Positions 1 to 6,511 are shown, counted from the stretch's first letter. The stretch is DNA of 16,362 bases from CALZKI01 sp045124055 (GCA_045124055.1 JBGVKZ010000034.1:1-16362); one strand, 5' to 3'. Program-made: numbers and translations. The notes: generated by a model not told the origin, from the sequence alone.

Positions 1-130
1 TCCATTTGGATACCTCCTTTGTATTATTAGTGCGGTTGGCGAACCTACACTTATTATACTATTGGAGGTTTTTTACTTGAAGCTAAAGCTATCTGGGAAC
101 TCACCTGCATAGCAGGTGGTTTATTTTTAT
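1..130 (-). mobile_element. Left-end region of a probable IS200/IS605-type element with the first codon of its transposase
   Basis: On the minus strand a strong ribosome binding site (AAGGAGG) lies 7 nt before an ATG at positions 5-3, followed by only two more coding bases (GA) before the window ends. Upstream of it, at 102-118, is a 7-bp hairpin (CACCTGC/GCAGGTG) followed on the plus strand by a T-rich tract, with further short stems between. A structured leader with a foot hairpin ahead of a gene beginning Met-Asp/Glu is the usual layout of the tnpA end of IS200-like elements. The transposase itself is outside the window, so the family call rests on layout only. It could be another small gene with a structured leader. 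Confidence 0.35.
102..129 (+). terminator. Hairpin followed by T-rich tract near left edge
   Basis: CACCTGC at 102-108 pairs with GCAGGTG at 112-118 around a 3-nt loop, followed by a tract made almost only of T. It fits an intrinsic terminator on the plus strand. In IS200-type elements such a hairpin at the transposase end blocks read-through and serves as the transposase recognition structure. Confidence 0.45.
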
Positions 131-142
131 TGCGTATACAAT

Positions 143-174
143 AAAAAAGACCCAGACGATTACTCGTCTGAGTC
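143..174 (-). terminator. Displaced original terminator of the tRNA-Leu gene
   Basis: On the minus strand GACTCAGACGA (174-164) pairs with TCGTCTGGGTC (159-149) around a 4-nt loop and runs into six T residues (148-143). The only imperfect pair is a G-U wobble when read on the minus strand but a C-A mismatch on the plus strand, so the minus strand is the likely template. It lies 11 bp beyond the outermost copy of the tRNA 3' end (186-207). This is where the terminator of the uninterrupted tRNA gene would be expected before the two elements entered. Confidence 0.7.
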
Positions 175-185
175 TTTTCTTTTTC

Positions 186-207
186 AATGCGGAAGATGGG
201 ACTTGAA
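186..207 (-). repeat. Attachment site copy A (distal att of IME1)
   Basis: A 22-bp exact copy of the 3' end of tRNA-Leu (T arm and acceptor, starting AATGCGGAAG), also present at 5389-5410 and 13876-13897. Similarity stops abruptly on the right side at position 208. It marks the outer boundary of the tandem insertion: left of it is old chromosome with the tRNA terminator, right of it is IME1. Confidence 0.88.
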
Positions 208-264
208 TGAATTTGTTCCTCAAAAAATACGATAGAAAGGGGCTTTTCAGCACATCATCTACGA

Positions 265-286
265 GTGTAACAAAAGTGTAACAAAA
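265..286 (+). repeat. Tandem GTGTAACAAAA arm-type sites, left end of IME1
   Basis: Two perfect adjacent copies of the 11-mer GTGTAACAAAA (265-275, 276-286) lie about 60 bp inside the left att. The same motif recurs at the right end (5309-5329) with the same spacing and once upstream of the integrase (3910-3919). Paired repeats near both ends of an integrative element are typical arm-type binding sites for the N-terminal domain of its tyrosine integrase. Confidence 0.6.
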
Positions 287-323
287 CTTCCGCTGACCTT
301 TACAAGCTTAAAGTTTCGGTTTC

Positions 324-1301
324 TTATATATTACACATAAGTCCGTAAAATATTAAACACACTAACCAACTTGCCACACTTAATTTATTTATCTTGTATG
401 GTTGCTTATCAGTATTCCATTTATTTATATTATTATTTTCTATAAAAAATCCTATAGTCGCAAACAATAGTCCGCCTATTAGCAATCCTGCCATCTGCAA
501 AGCAGGGGCTGTATTATTTTCAATGCCTTTCATTTCAAATACCAATATTGATATTCCCATTCCAAGCAACATTTGCACAAAATAAATAATAATTATAGGA
601 ATACCTTTTATTGCTCGTTTCTTATCTACTTCATTACAATATATTCTGCCTATGAACTTATAATTATTAAACAATATGATAGTTATAAAATTTACAATAT
701 ACATTGTAAGTAACAAAGCATTTATCCAACTGATATTTAATTGACTACAACCTAATGCACACATGAGAAAGACATACACCGAAGATGACATTCCTATATG
801 CAAATCCATCTGCATCAACAGTTTCTTTACTTCATCATAATTGTATTCTATTTTTTCATCAAATCCTGCTATTCCAGTAAATGAATTCTTATTAACTGCA
901 TTGGCAAAATAAATATGCAAAAACAACTGTATTGGGAAACATATAATAAACATGCAAATAAGTGTTCCAAAACTAAATATATTTAATAAACTACCTGCTA
1001 CAATATATGCTATTACACATGCTACTGAAACTCCAATAAATACCCATGGTACTTTACTTGTTGTTATATTTGGGGAAAGTTTCATATTATCAAATTCATT
1101 ATTTCCTAACAAAACATCAACTTTTACATCAAACAATTCAGCCAATTTAATTAAGTTATCTGAACTAGGTTTAGAAATGTTACTTTCCCATTTTGTTACA
1201 GCCTGACGACTAACTGCCATGTACTCAGCAACTTTTTCTTGCGATAACCCTTTCTCTTTTCTAAATCTAGTAATATTTTCACCTAATTGATTTTGTTTCA
1301 T
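324..1301 (-). CDS. XRE-family HTH regulator fused to a multi-pass membrane domain
   Basis: This 325-aa protein has an XRE/Cro helix-turn-helix at residues 8-62 (LSQEKVAEYMAVSRQAVTKW region), followed by about seven hydrophobic segments near residues 84-106, 109-134, 168-184, 191-212, 233-256, 267-287 and 307-323. It is therefore a DNA-binding protein likely held at the membrane. I chose the ATG at 1301 because GGAGG sits 9 nt upstream; an upstream in-frame start at 1334 lacks this. It lies downstream of rep on the same strand, separated by a 160-bp gap with an inverted repeat that may be its operator. It may control IME1 replication or excision in response to an envelope signal; that role is inferred and no ligand is evident. 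The HTH call is firm, the function is not. Confidence 0.8.
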   Translation of the reverse strand: MKQNQLGENITRFRKEKGLSQEKVAEYMAVSRQAVTKWESNISKPSSDNLIKLAELFDVKVDVLLGNNEFDNMKLSPNITTSKVPWVFIGVSVACVIAYIVAGSLLNIFSFGTLICMFIICFPIQLFLHIYFANAVNKNSFTGIAGFDEKIEYNYDEVKKLLMQMDLHIGMSSSVYVFLMCALGCSQLNISWINALLLTMYIVNFITIILFNNYKFIGRIYCNEVDKKRAIKGIPIIIIYFVQMLLGMGISILVFEMKGIENNTAPALQMAGLLIGGLLFATIGFFIENNNINKWNTDKQPYKINKLSVASWLVCLIFYGLMCNI

Positions 1302-1362
1302 AATGTTCAACCTCCATACATTTGATAACACCAATATAGTTAATTTTGGGGTTGCATGCTAC

Positions 1363-1391
1363 CAACTATATGGCAACTATTAGTTGCAACT
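1363..1391. promoter_or_regulatory. Operator-like inverted repeat upstream of the XRE regulator
   Basis: CAACTA occurs at 1363-1368 and 1374-1379 and inverted as TAGTTG at 1381-1386. Positions 1373-1387 form a perfect dyad (GCAACTA-T-TAGTTGC). It lies 62-90 bp upstream of the regulator start, a usual place for XRE autoregulation. No convincing -35/-10 pair was identified here. Confidence 0.45.
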
Positions 1392-1461
1392 GCTTTTTCT
1401 ATATGTAAGACTTCAAATTTATCTTTCTCTATCATTATATCATTCTTCCCGACATGAACAA

Positions 1462-2370
1462 TCATATTTTATTCTGTTTTTTGATTGTGATGTAAGTTGT
1501 TTCAATTCCACACTCTTCATCTTTTACCTTTTTAATCTTCACTAGGTCTTTATTCTTGGAAAGTAGCAACTCCATAAATTTTAAATCTTCTTCAAATAGC
1601 ATTTCACTTTGTGGCTTGGCTAGGTTCTTGCTGTACAAATAGCGGTGTTGTCCTTTGGACATGGCAATTAGTTCTTTGGTTATGTACTTTGTGATGTAGT
1701 TGCTTACCTTTTCGGTGCTTTCTATTTTTGTGGCGGTAGTGAAACCATATTTGAAACTACGCTTATTGATGTTATAGATTTCTTTCCCATTTTTGACAAT
1801 GCCACTCTTTTCAAATTTCAACTTATCACAATTAACACCGATACCATGAAAATGCCAACGCTTGCTCTTGTGCAACTCTGGAACAAATAAATATTTAAAA
1901 TCTGGGTTCTGGTCTTTCACATTCTTTAAGAACTGATAGACACGATTATAACATTCTTCATAGTTAAAACTATCTACTTGTTCAGGGTCAAAAGTGATAG
2001 TGAAGAACCAACCACCACTCCAATCATTTGCAAACGCATACTCATAGATTTTCTTTTTGGTACGCTTCAAACTAGAAACCGCACTTTTTTCAATGCTTTC
2101 ATCGGTACGAACCGCACCCGTTTCCAAATTGTACTCTTTTCCGTCTGCACCAACAAAATACTCTACTCTTTTTGTTTTGCTTTCAAAGTTGGTTACGATT
2201 GGCAAACTATACAAAATATATTCTTCTTTGTTGAAATAGGTGGTGTGCTTCACATTGTAATTAACAACTCTTTTCAAATTCTTCTTTTGTAGTCGCTTCT
2301 CTATAATCTTGTTTTTAAATGCTTCTTTCTTTTCATGTTGCTCACATATCACATCAAATAGTGTAGCCAT
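1462..2370 (-). CDS. HUH rolling-circle replication initiator (Rep), phage/G2P-like
   Basis: This 302-aa protein has the three motifs of HUH replication endonucleases in order: FFTITFDP at 122-129 (motif I), WHFHG at 172-176 with a conserved Glu-Leu-His just before (motif II, metal-binding HUH), and YITKYITK at 225-232 (motif III, Tyr225 and Tyr229). Two tyrosines four residues apart resemble the Y2 class (phiX174 gpA, microvirus VP4, inovirus G2P-like Reps). It would nick one strand at the double-strand origin and stay attached to the 5' end. The start is set by AAGGAGG 5 nt before the ATG. It is divergent from the small protein and relaxase genes. In IME1 it likely replicates the excised circle, aiding its maintenance and mobilization. 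Family call is firm; the origin was not located. Confidence 0.85.
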   Translation of the reverse strand: MATLFDVICEQHEKKEAFKNKIIEKRLQKKNLKRVVNYNVKHTTYFNKEEYILYSLPIVTNFESKTKRVEYFVGADGKEYNLETGAVRTDESIEKSAVSSLKRTKKKIYEYAFANDWSGGWFFTITFDPEQVDSFNYEECYNRVYQFLKNVKDQNPDFKYLFVPELHKSKRWHFHGIGVNCDKLKFEKSGIVKNGKEIYNINKRSFKYGFTTATKIESTEKVSNYITKYITKELIAMSKGQHRYLYSKNLAKPQSEMLFEEDLKFMELLLSKNKDLVKIKKVKDEECGIETTYITIKKQNKI

Positions 2371-2467
2371 ATATACCTCCTTGATTTCCGCCCAAAGTGT
2401 TGTCTATGTCAAGTAAGACAATACACGCAGGCACATTATTTTTATTGGTATATACAGCATGATTTTT

Positions 2468-2496
2468 TTGACTTGGTTTTGTTTGGTCTGTATAGA
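2468..2496 (+). promoter_or_regulatory. Promoter for the small protein and relaxase genes
   Basis: TTGACT at 2468-2473 and TATAGA at 2491-2496 are separated by 17 bp, a good sigma-A-type match. Transcription would start near 2503, about 50 bp before the TTG start at 2557, so an ATG-like reading from 2473 would lie inside the promoter. Confidence 0.5.
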
Positions 2497-2556
2497 CATT
2501 TTTTGAAATTGTGGGATCACCGCAACAAACATATTAGGTTTGAGGAGGTGATTAGA

Positions 2557-2712
2557 TTGAAAGAAGAAACATTAGATGAAATGCTCCAACGCTTATCAAT
2601 GGAATGCATGGAAGAAGCAAAAAGACTAAATGCAGCGGAAAGCGGAACGGAACAATTTGAAGAAATGGTTGAAAAATATCAACGCAATACTTTTGATGAT
2701 GATGAACGATAA
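2557..2712 (+). CDS. Small acidic hypothetical protein (51 aa)
   Basis: GGAGG at 2544-2548 sits 8 nt before a TTG at 2557, giving a 51-aa product beginning MKEETLDEMLQRL and ending in an acidic NTFDDDER tail. The sequence is highly charged and predicted mostly helical (residues about 1-42). The frame is open farther upstream but that part overlaps the promoter, so the TTG is preferred. It lies directly ahead of the relaxase gene and could be a mobilization accessory, copy-control or excision factor. I do not recognise the family. It is too acidic to be an obvious DNA-binding Xis. Confidence 0.6.
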   Translation: MKEETLDEMLQRLSMECMEEAKRLNAAESGTEQFEEMVEKYQRNTFDDDER

Positions 2713-2718
2713 AGCAAC

Positions 2719-2796
2719 AAGCCCCAAAGACCTAATCTTATTAGGTCTAGGGGCTTATGCCTTTGACAAGATTTAGAAGCATAGGCGGTCTTGTCA
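2719..2796. other. Long hairpin plus inverted repeat ahead of the relaxase: candidate oriT or origin
   Basis: AAGCCCC (2719-2725) pairs with GGGGCTT (2750-2756), and inside it AGACCTAAT (2728-2736) pairs with ATTAGGTCT (2740-2748) around a 3-nt loop, giving about 16 bp of stem. No T tract follows, so it is a poor terminator. A second inverted repeat, TGACAAGA (2764-2771) with TCTTGTCA (2789-2796), lies just downstream. MOBV relaxases usually nick at inverted repeats immediately upstream of their own gene, so this is the best oriT candidate in IME1. A replication-origin role for the adjacent Rep is the alternative. Confidence 0.45.
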
Positions 2797-2823
2797 TTGG
2801 CATTATGAGGGGAGGGAATTGAG

Positions 2824-3558
2824 ATGGCTTTATTTTCGTTTCATTGTCAGAATTACAAAAGCGGTGCTTTATTTGGATTGGATAAACACAACCGCAGATT
2901 AAACAAGAATTATGACAATCCAGACATTGACCCAGAACGCACACACTTAAACCGCATATATGTAGAACCAAAAGAAACTCTTTATTCACATTGTAAGAAA
3001 CGCATACACAAAGAAGTGATTGCCAATGGTAATCGTGTGCGTAGTGATAGTAATTGGATATGTGAATGTATCTTTTCTTTTCCTGCGGAATTTCCCATTG
3101 AAGAATTAGACCGCTACAATTCACTAATCATTCAATATATGAACGCTAGAACAAATGGGAATGTAGTTCTCGCTGTGGCTCACTGCGATGAGGGTGGTAT
3201 TCATCTACATGCGGACATATTATTGATAACGGAGGACAATCGCTTATCTTCTAAAACCTTAATCACAAGAGATTTTATTACTTCTATCCATGACAAATTA
3301 CCGCTTGTACTTCAACATCATGGCTTTGATGTAGAAAGAGGCATATCTGGAAAAGTGGCAGGACTTAACGCCAAAGAATATAAAAAGAAAATGGAAGAAG
3401 AAAAGAAAGAACTTGATAAGAAATTAGATAAAATGGCTGACGAATATAACAAACTAGCAGACCATTACAATCATCTACTTTTAGAAGCAAAGGCTTTGGA
3501 AGAAAGGAACATAAGAAAGGCAAAAGAACTACTTGAAGAACGAGAACGCACCAGATAA
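2824..3558 (+). CDS. MOBV (Pre/Mob family) relaxase, short form
   Basis: This 244-aa protein has the Mob_Pre signature: HNRR with His22, at the same residue number as the catalytic His22 known for pMV158 MobM; NPDID at 32-36; and the metal-binding motif HCDEGGIHLH at 120-129 (H-x-D-E-x3-H-x-H). Residues about 185-244 form a charged coiled coil. It would nick at oriT and pilot the DNA into a helper conjugation apparatus. The start has GGGAGGG about 7 nt upstream. It is about half the length of typical plasmid Mob proteins (roughly 400-500 aa): the relaxase core is complete but the long C-terminal region is missing. A transcription terminator follows at 3620. Confidence 0.88.
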   Translation: MALFSFHCQNYKSGALFGLDKHNRRLNKNYDNPDIDPERTHLNRIYVEPKETLYSHCKKRIHKEVIANGNRVRSDSNWICECIFSFPAEFPIEELDRYNSLIIQYMNARTNGNVVLAVAHCDEGGIHLHADILLITEDNRLSSKTLITRDFITSIHDKLPLVLQHHGFDVERGISGKVAGLNAKEYKKKMEEEKKELDKKLDKMADEYNKLADHYNHLLLEAKALEERNIRKAKELLEERERTR

Positions 3559-3571
3559 TTACACCAACTGA

Positions 3572-3608
3572 AAAATGCGGCATGGCACGAAGTGGCTCGG
3601 TGCATTTT
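3572..3608. other. Imperfect palindrome downstream of the relaxase
   Basis: AAAATGC (3572-3578) pairs with GCATTTT (3602-3608), with a short inner CAC/GTG pairing, just after the relaxase stop. A cruciform of this kind next to a rolling-circle replicon can be a single-strand or double-strand origin; the sequence alone does not decide. Confidence 0.3.
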
Positions 3609-3619
3609 GATGGCGGTAG

Positions 3620-3645
3620 GGCAAGGCTTAGTCCTTGCCTTTTTT
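3620..3645 (+). terminator. Intrinsic terminator of the relaxase operon
   Basis: GGCAAGG (3620-3626) pairs with CCTTGCC (3633-3639) around a 6-nt loop and is followed by six T (3640-3645). It ends the small protein/relaxase transcript. Confidence 0.85.
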
Positions 3646-3998
3646 CATGCAAATTTTTCGAGATTTTCAGCCAAAAATGGCTAGAAAATTGATTATTTTT
3701 TGACCCCAAAAACTTGTCAATAGTTTTTGGAAAAAATATTTCACAAACTTTTTCAAGCCCCCAAAAATTGATTTGATTTTTTCTTTCTGTATAGATTTTT
3801 TAGTTCTAAAATCTTCAAAATCTTGTCAAGCGTTTTTTCACTTTTGTGCAATGTGCTGTTCTCAATTTTTGAGCCCCAATTCTCAATTTTTATGCATGAT
3901 ATGATGCAAGTGTAACAAGAACGCGTGCACGGGTTCATAACTTCTAACCATGCAATCAGCCTTGCAAACTGGTTGCGGTTAGCACCTTTTTCAAAGGA
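3646..3998. other. Non-coding, repeat- and hairpin-rich region upstream of IME1 integrase
   Basis: No gene is visible in these 353 bp. They hold a hairpin at 3669-3682 (AGCCA/TGGCT), a perfect 9-bp stem at 3706-3730 (CCAAAAACT/AGTTTTTGG), a 12-bp direct repeat TTCTCAATTTTT at 3859-3870 and 3880-3891, one GTGTAACAAG arm-like site at 3910-3919, and an 18-bp imperfect dyad at 3919-3936 centred on GTGCAC. These could be replication-origin or integrase/excisionase sites. The segment TTTTTTGACCCCAAAAAC (3696-3713) resembles repeats upstream of the IME2 integrase. Confidence 0.5.
3944..3984 (+). promoter_or_regulatory. Attenuator-like hairpin in the integrase leader
   Basis: CTAACC (3944-3949) pairs with GGTTAG (3977-3982), GCAA (3952-3955) with TTGC (3973-3976), and CAG (3957-3959) with CTG (3969-3971), with a 9-nt loop. 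A short T run follows at 3987-3991 and the integrase ribosome binding site begins right after. The structure could attenuate integrase transcription or be a protein-binding site. Confidence 0.4.
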
Positions 3999-4006
3999 GG
4001 ATGCTT

Positions 4007-5314
4007 ATGAACCATAATAAATTGAATAATGAAAAAAATGTAATTGAAATGTTGAATTATCTTGTTAAGAGAGATAATCTTAATGTAGATGATGTGCTGA
4101 AAGAATTGGACGATATGAGACGCGATACAATTTTAAAACAGCATAAAGAAAACTACAAAGTGTGGCAGGCTAATGACGGACGCTGGAAAACGAAACTTCC
4201 AAACGGAAGCAAGTACGGAAAACTTGTAGCAAAAGCCACATTAGAGAACCTTGAAAACTATATAGTTGATTATTACAAATCAATGAGCGAAGAAAAAGAA
4301 ACCTTAGAGGCTATTTATCCTAAGTTTATAGAAGAGAAATATTTATCTTCCAAAAGAGGAACTGCCAATAAATTACAATGGGTTTGGAACACTTATTATA
4401 AAAACAGTTCCATTGTAAAAGTTGAACTTTCAACAATGACAGTTGGACAATTAAGAAATTGGCTTCTAAAACAAGTTGCAAAGCACAAACTTAGCCAAAA
4501 GAAATATGTGGAAGTCAAAGGCTTAATGAACCAACTTTATGATTATTGTATTAGTTATGACATCGTGCAGATTAATCTGCCACGCCAGATTTCAACACCT
4601 TCTGAACATGTTTTCTTTGAACCAGAAGAAAAAGACGATGCAGAAATCATTTATTCTAGCGAAACAAAAAGCGAAGTTATCAAAGAAGCACTTACACAAT
4701 TTAATAAAACTAAAAACACCGCTTATTTAGCAATTTGTCTTAATTTTAATCTTGGGCTTCGTGTTGGAGAACTTGTGGCACTTCGTGAAAGTGATATTGA
4801 CGGAAATATTATTCGTATTAGGCGTGGTGAGGTCAAGGACTACACCAGAGATGAAAATGGTAAAATTGTCCGCAATGGCTACAAAGTAGCAAACACCAAA
4901 ACCAAAGCAGGCAAAAGAGACTTAATATTGACACCAGACGCCAAAAAATATATTAAGATGGCACTTGATGAAAACAAAGCCAATGAGCGAAGTGATGAAG
5001 ATTATATTTTTCTTAGTAAGTCTGGCGAACGAATGCATGAATATGCTGTGAATAATGTGCTTCGTAGATGTAACGGCGTAAGAAATGAAAAAGACCGTTT
5101 TATTATTTCTGGTAAGCCTAGCGGAAACCATGCTATTAGAAAAACCTGTATTTCAGAATTACATGATAGCCACCTTTTACCAGACAGAATGATTTCTGAC
5201 TTTGCAGGTCATAAAGATATTTCTACAACGCAGAAATATTATATTCATTCTGTTACACCACTTACAGAGAAAGCGGATGTATTTGCCAAAGTTTTCAGTT
5301 CAAAAGCGGTGTAA
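4007..5314 (+). CDS. Tyrosine integrase of IME1
   Basis: This 435-aa protein has the catalytic set of tyrosine recombinases: Arg252 in GLRVGEL, a lysine in the KTKAGKR stretch (about 298-303), His375 and Arg378 in HAIR, His402 in GHKD, and nucleophile Tyr411 nine residues after it. Residues 1-90 include a basic arm-binding-type domain (NGSKYGK), and about 95-195 a core-binding domain. Start ATG 4007 is chosen because GGAGG ends 6 nt upstream; an ATG at 4001 abuts the Shine-Dalgarno. The gene reads toward the tRNA-side att, and its last codons overlap a degenerate arm repeat. It would integrate and excise IME1 at the tRNA-Leu 3' end. No excisionase gene is evident in the element. Confidence 0.93.
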   Translation: MNHNKLNNEKNVIEMLNYLVKRDNLNVDDVLKELDDMRRDTILKQHKENYKVWQANDGRWKTKLPNGSKYGKLVAKATLENLENYIVDYYKSMSEEKETLEAIYPKFIEEKYLSSKRGTANKLQWVWNTYYKNSSIVKVELSTMTVGQLRNWLLKQVAKHKLSQKKYVEVKGLMNQLYDYCISYDIVQINLPRQISTPSEHVFFEPEEKDDAEIIYSSETKSEVIKEALTQFNKTKNTAYLAICLNFNLGLRVGELVALRESDIDGNIIRIRRGEVKDYTRDENGKIVRNGYKVANTKTKAGKRDLILTPDAKKYIKMALDENKANERSDEDYIFLSKSGERMHEYAVNNVLRRCNGVRNEKDRFIISGKPSGNHAIRKTCISELHDSHLLPDRMISDFAGHKDISTTQKYYIHSVTPLTEKADVFAKVFSSKAV

Positions 5315-5329
5315 TAAAGTGTAACAAAA
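5309..5329 (+). repeat. Arm-type repeat pair, right end of IME1
   Basis: GTGTAATAAA (5309-5318) followed directly by GTGTAACAAAA (5319-5329) repeats the pair at the left end (265-286). The first, degenerate copy overlaps the integrase stop codon (5312-5314), so the integrase reading frame and the recombination site share bases. Confidence 0.55.
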
Positions 5330-5348
5330 AATTTCATAAGGACAAAAG

Positions 5349-5380
5349 AAAAAAGCCTTGAAAATTCAAGGCTTTTTCTT
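5349..5380 (+). terminator. Bidirectional terminator after IME1 integrase
   Basis: AAAAAGCCTTGAA (5351-5363 region) pairs with TTCAAGGCTTTTT around a 2-nt loop, with A and T tracts on either side. It ends the integrase transcript. On the minus strand it would also stop transcripts leaving the adjoining att copy if IME1 alone lay next to the tRNA. Confidence 0.85.
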
Positions 5381-5388
5381 AAAAGGTT

Positions 5389-5410
5389 AATGCGGAAGAT
5401 GGGACTTGAA
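5389..5410 (-). repeat. Attachment site copy B (junction of IME1 and IME2)
   Basis: Exact 22-bp copy of the tRNA-Leu 3' end, shared as the right att of IME1 and the left att of IME2. Only this fragment of the tRNA is present, with no 5' half, so it is not a tRNA gene. It agrees with copy C for one extra base on the left (T), while copy A has C there. Confidence 0.9.
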
Positions 5411-5469
5411 GCATTTTCCCCACCCCAAGAATCCAGTAAATAAGGAGGTTGCAGCACCAGCTCCACTTG

Positions 5470-5491
5470 GGGTCAACCAGTGGGTCAACCA
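5470..5491 (+). repeat. Paired GGGTCAACCA arm-type sites, left end of IME2
   Basis: GGGTCAACCA at 5470-5479 and 5482-5491, the second followed by CTTT. The same pair, also followed by CTTT, sits at the right end of the element (13792-13811). These are probable arm sites of the IME2 integrase and differ completely from those of IME1. Confidence 0.6.
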
Positions 5492-5600
5492 CTTTTCTAA
5501 TTCAAATATTTTTATTCTAAATGCCATTATTCTATGGCAATTTCCAATCAATCAAATCAAATACATATTCAGTTGTCCTAATTCACCAAGGAGAAGAATT

Positions 5601-6191
5601 ATGGATAACACAACAATTACATCAACTGGCAATCCGATTGTCGATGCCGTTGGTTCATTAGAACTCACAGGCAATCTAATTCCCGAATACTGGTACTACA
5701 CTATCGCAAATCATAAGTGCAAGCCCAACATGAATGCAATTATGATTCTCGCTGACATTGTGTATTGGTATCGACCAACCAAAGTGATTGATGAAACCAA
5801 CAACAAAGTCACTTATAAAACAAAATTCAAGGACAAAGATTTCATCCAAAAGAGCTATCAGGACTTTATGCACAAGTTCAATCTCTCAAGAGATCAGGTT
5901 CATTCAGCGCTTATCTTTCTTGAGGAACTAAGGGTAATAAAGCGTCACTTTAGGAATATATCTTCCCCGGTTGGAATACTTTCCAATGTAATGTTCATTG
6001 AACTAATACCGCGTGAACTTATTTCACTAACATATCCGCTAGGAAGACCTGAGCCAAAGAAAAAGAGAACACCTCTTCTGAGATTTCCACAGAGGTTATG
6101 GAAACAAACCAAGCAAGTCTTGGTAAAAATCCTAAGACGTATACAAAGACTACTACAAATAATTCTACAGAGACTACTACAACATCATTAA
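5601..6191 (+). CDS. Replication initiator, N-terminal part (frameshifted, winged-helix/DnaD-like)
   Basis: This 196-aa frame begins MDNTTITSTGNPIVDAVGSL, with AAGGAG about 8 nt before the ATG at 5601. Its first 150 residues (NLIPEYWYYTI, MILADIVYWYRP, then a helix-turn-helix-like stretch near 93-112 and FIELIPREL near the end) resemble plasmid/phage-type replication initiators common in clostridial mobile elements. After about residue 155 the frame becomes an Arg/Leu-rich tail that reads the wrong frame of a Thr-rich coding sequence. The natural continuation is in the -1 frame (to 6511). Joined at the A-rich run 6056-6064 the product would be 303 aa. The lesion may be a mutation, a homopolymer sequencing error or programmed frameshifting. 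Role, inferred: replication of the excised IME2 circle. Confidence 0.65.
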   Translation: MDNTTITSTGNPIVDAVGSLELTGNLIPEYWYYTIANHKCKPNMNAIMILADIVYWYRPTKVIDETNNKVTYKTKFKDKDFIQKSYQDFMHKFNLSRDQVHSALIFLEELRVIKRHFRNISSPVGILSNVMFIELIPRELISLTYPLGRPEPKKKRTPLLRFPQRLWKQTKQVLVKILRRIQRLLQIILQRLLQHH

Positions 6192-6511
6192 GAGACGATA
6201 TATCGTCCCCTGTTGTTGATGAAGCAAAAGAAGTATTTCGTTCTCTTGGATTATCAGATCAGGACATTATTTCCATTGTCAGGGCAGCCGGTAATGATAT
6301 CGACAGATGTAAAACAGCTTTGACGGTTCTTAACCAGCAAACAAAAGAAATATCCAATATAGCTGGTTGGCTTATCAAGGCTGTTGAAAATAATTATCAA
6401 CCAATTAGCAAGCGCCCTGGCATAAAAAAGAATTCCTTTAATAATTTCCATCAACGCGAGTATGACTATGACGAACTAGAAAACATACTGCTATCGCGTC
6501 CACTTCCATAA
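6098..6511 (+). CDS. Replication initiator, C-terminal part (-1 frame continuation)
   Basis: This frame supplies the expected end of the gene at 5601: a Thr/Ser/Asn linker (KNPKTYTKTTTNNSTETTTTS), a small helical segment (DQDIISIVRAAGNDIDRC) and a conserved-looking tail IAGWLIKAVENNYQP then NNFHQREYDYDELE near the C-terminus, as in other clostridial initiator proteins. The frame is open from 6053, upstream of its first ATG at 6098, and no ribosome binding site precedes that ATG. It is therefore a fragment of the same gene rather than an independent one, unless ribosomes shift -1 near 6059-6065. Confidence 0.55.
   Translation: METNQASLGKNPKTYTKTTTNNSTETTTTSLRDDISSPVVDEAKEVFRSLGLSDQDIISIVRAAGNDIDRCKTALTVLNQQTKEISNIAGWLIKAVENNYQPISKRPGIKKNSFNNFHQREYDYDELENILLSRPLP

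Larger units (their letters stand above)
186..5410. mobile_element. IME1: small integrative mobilizable element at tRNA-Leu
   Basis: The element is bounded by two exact 22-bp copies of the tRNA-Leu 3' end. It carries, from left to right, an XRE/membrane regulator (minus), an HUH Rep (minus), a 51-aa protein (plus), a MOBV relaxase (plus) and a tyrosine integrase (plus) that ends about 75 bp from the right att. Both ends carry the repeat GTGTAACAAAA, taken to be integrase arm sites. No conjugation machinery is present, so transfer would need a helper. Recombination between copies A and B would release a circle of about 5,203 bp, small enough to replicate like a rolling-circle plasmid. Confidence 0.85.

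Noticed and set aside
2473..2556. Longer version of the small protein starting at 2473
   Set aside because: The extra 28 codons cover the -35/-10 promoter, and the strong ribosome binding site at 2544-2548 points to the TTG at 2557.
2719..2756. Intrinsic terminator between the small protein and the relaxase
   Set aside because: The stem is strong, but no T run follows it on either strand.
186..5410. Two further tRNA genes at 186-207 and 5389-5410
   Set aside because: Only the 22-bp 3' part is present, without anticodon arm or 5' acceptor strand; they are att copies.
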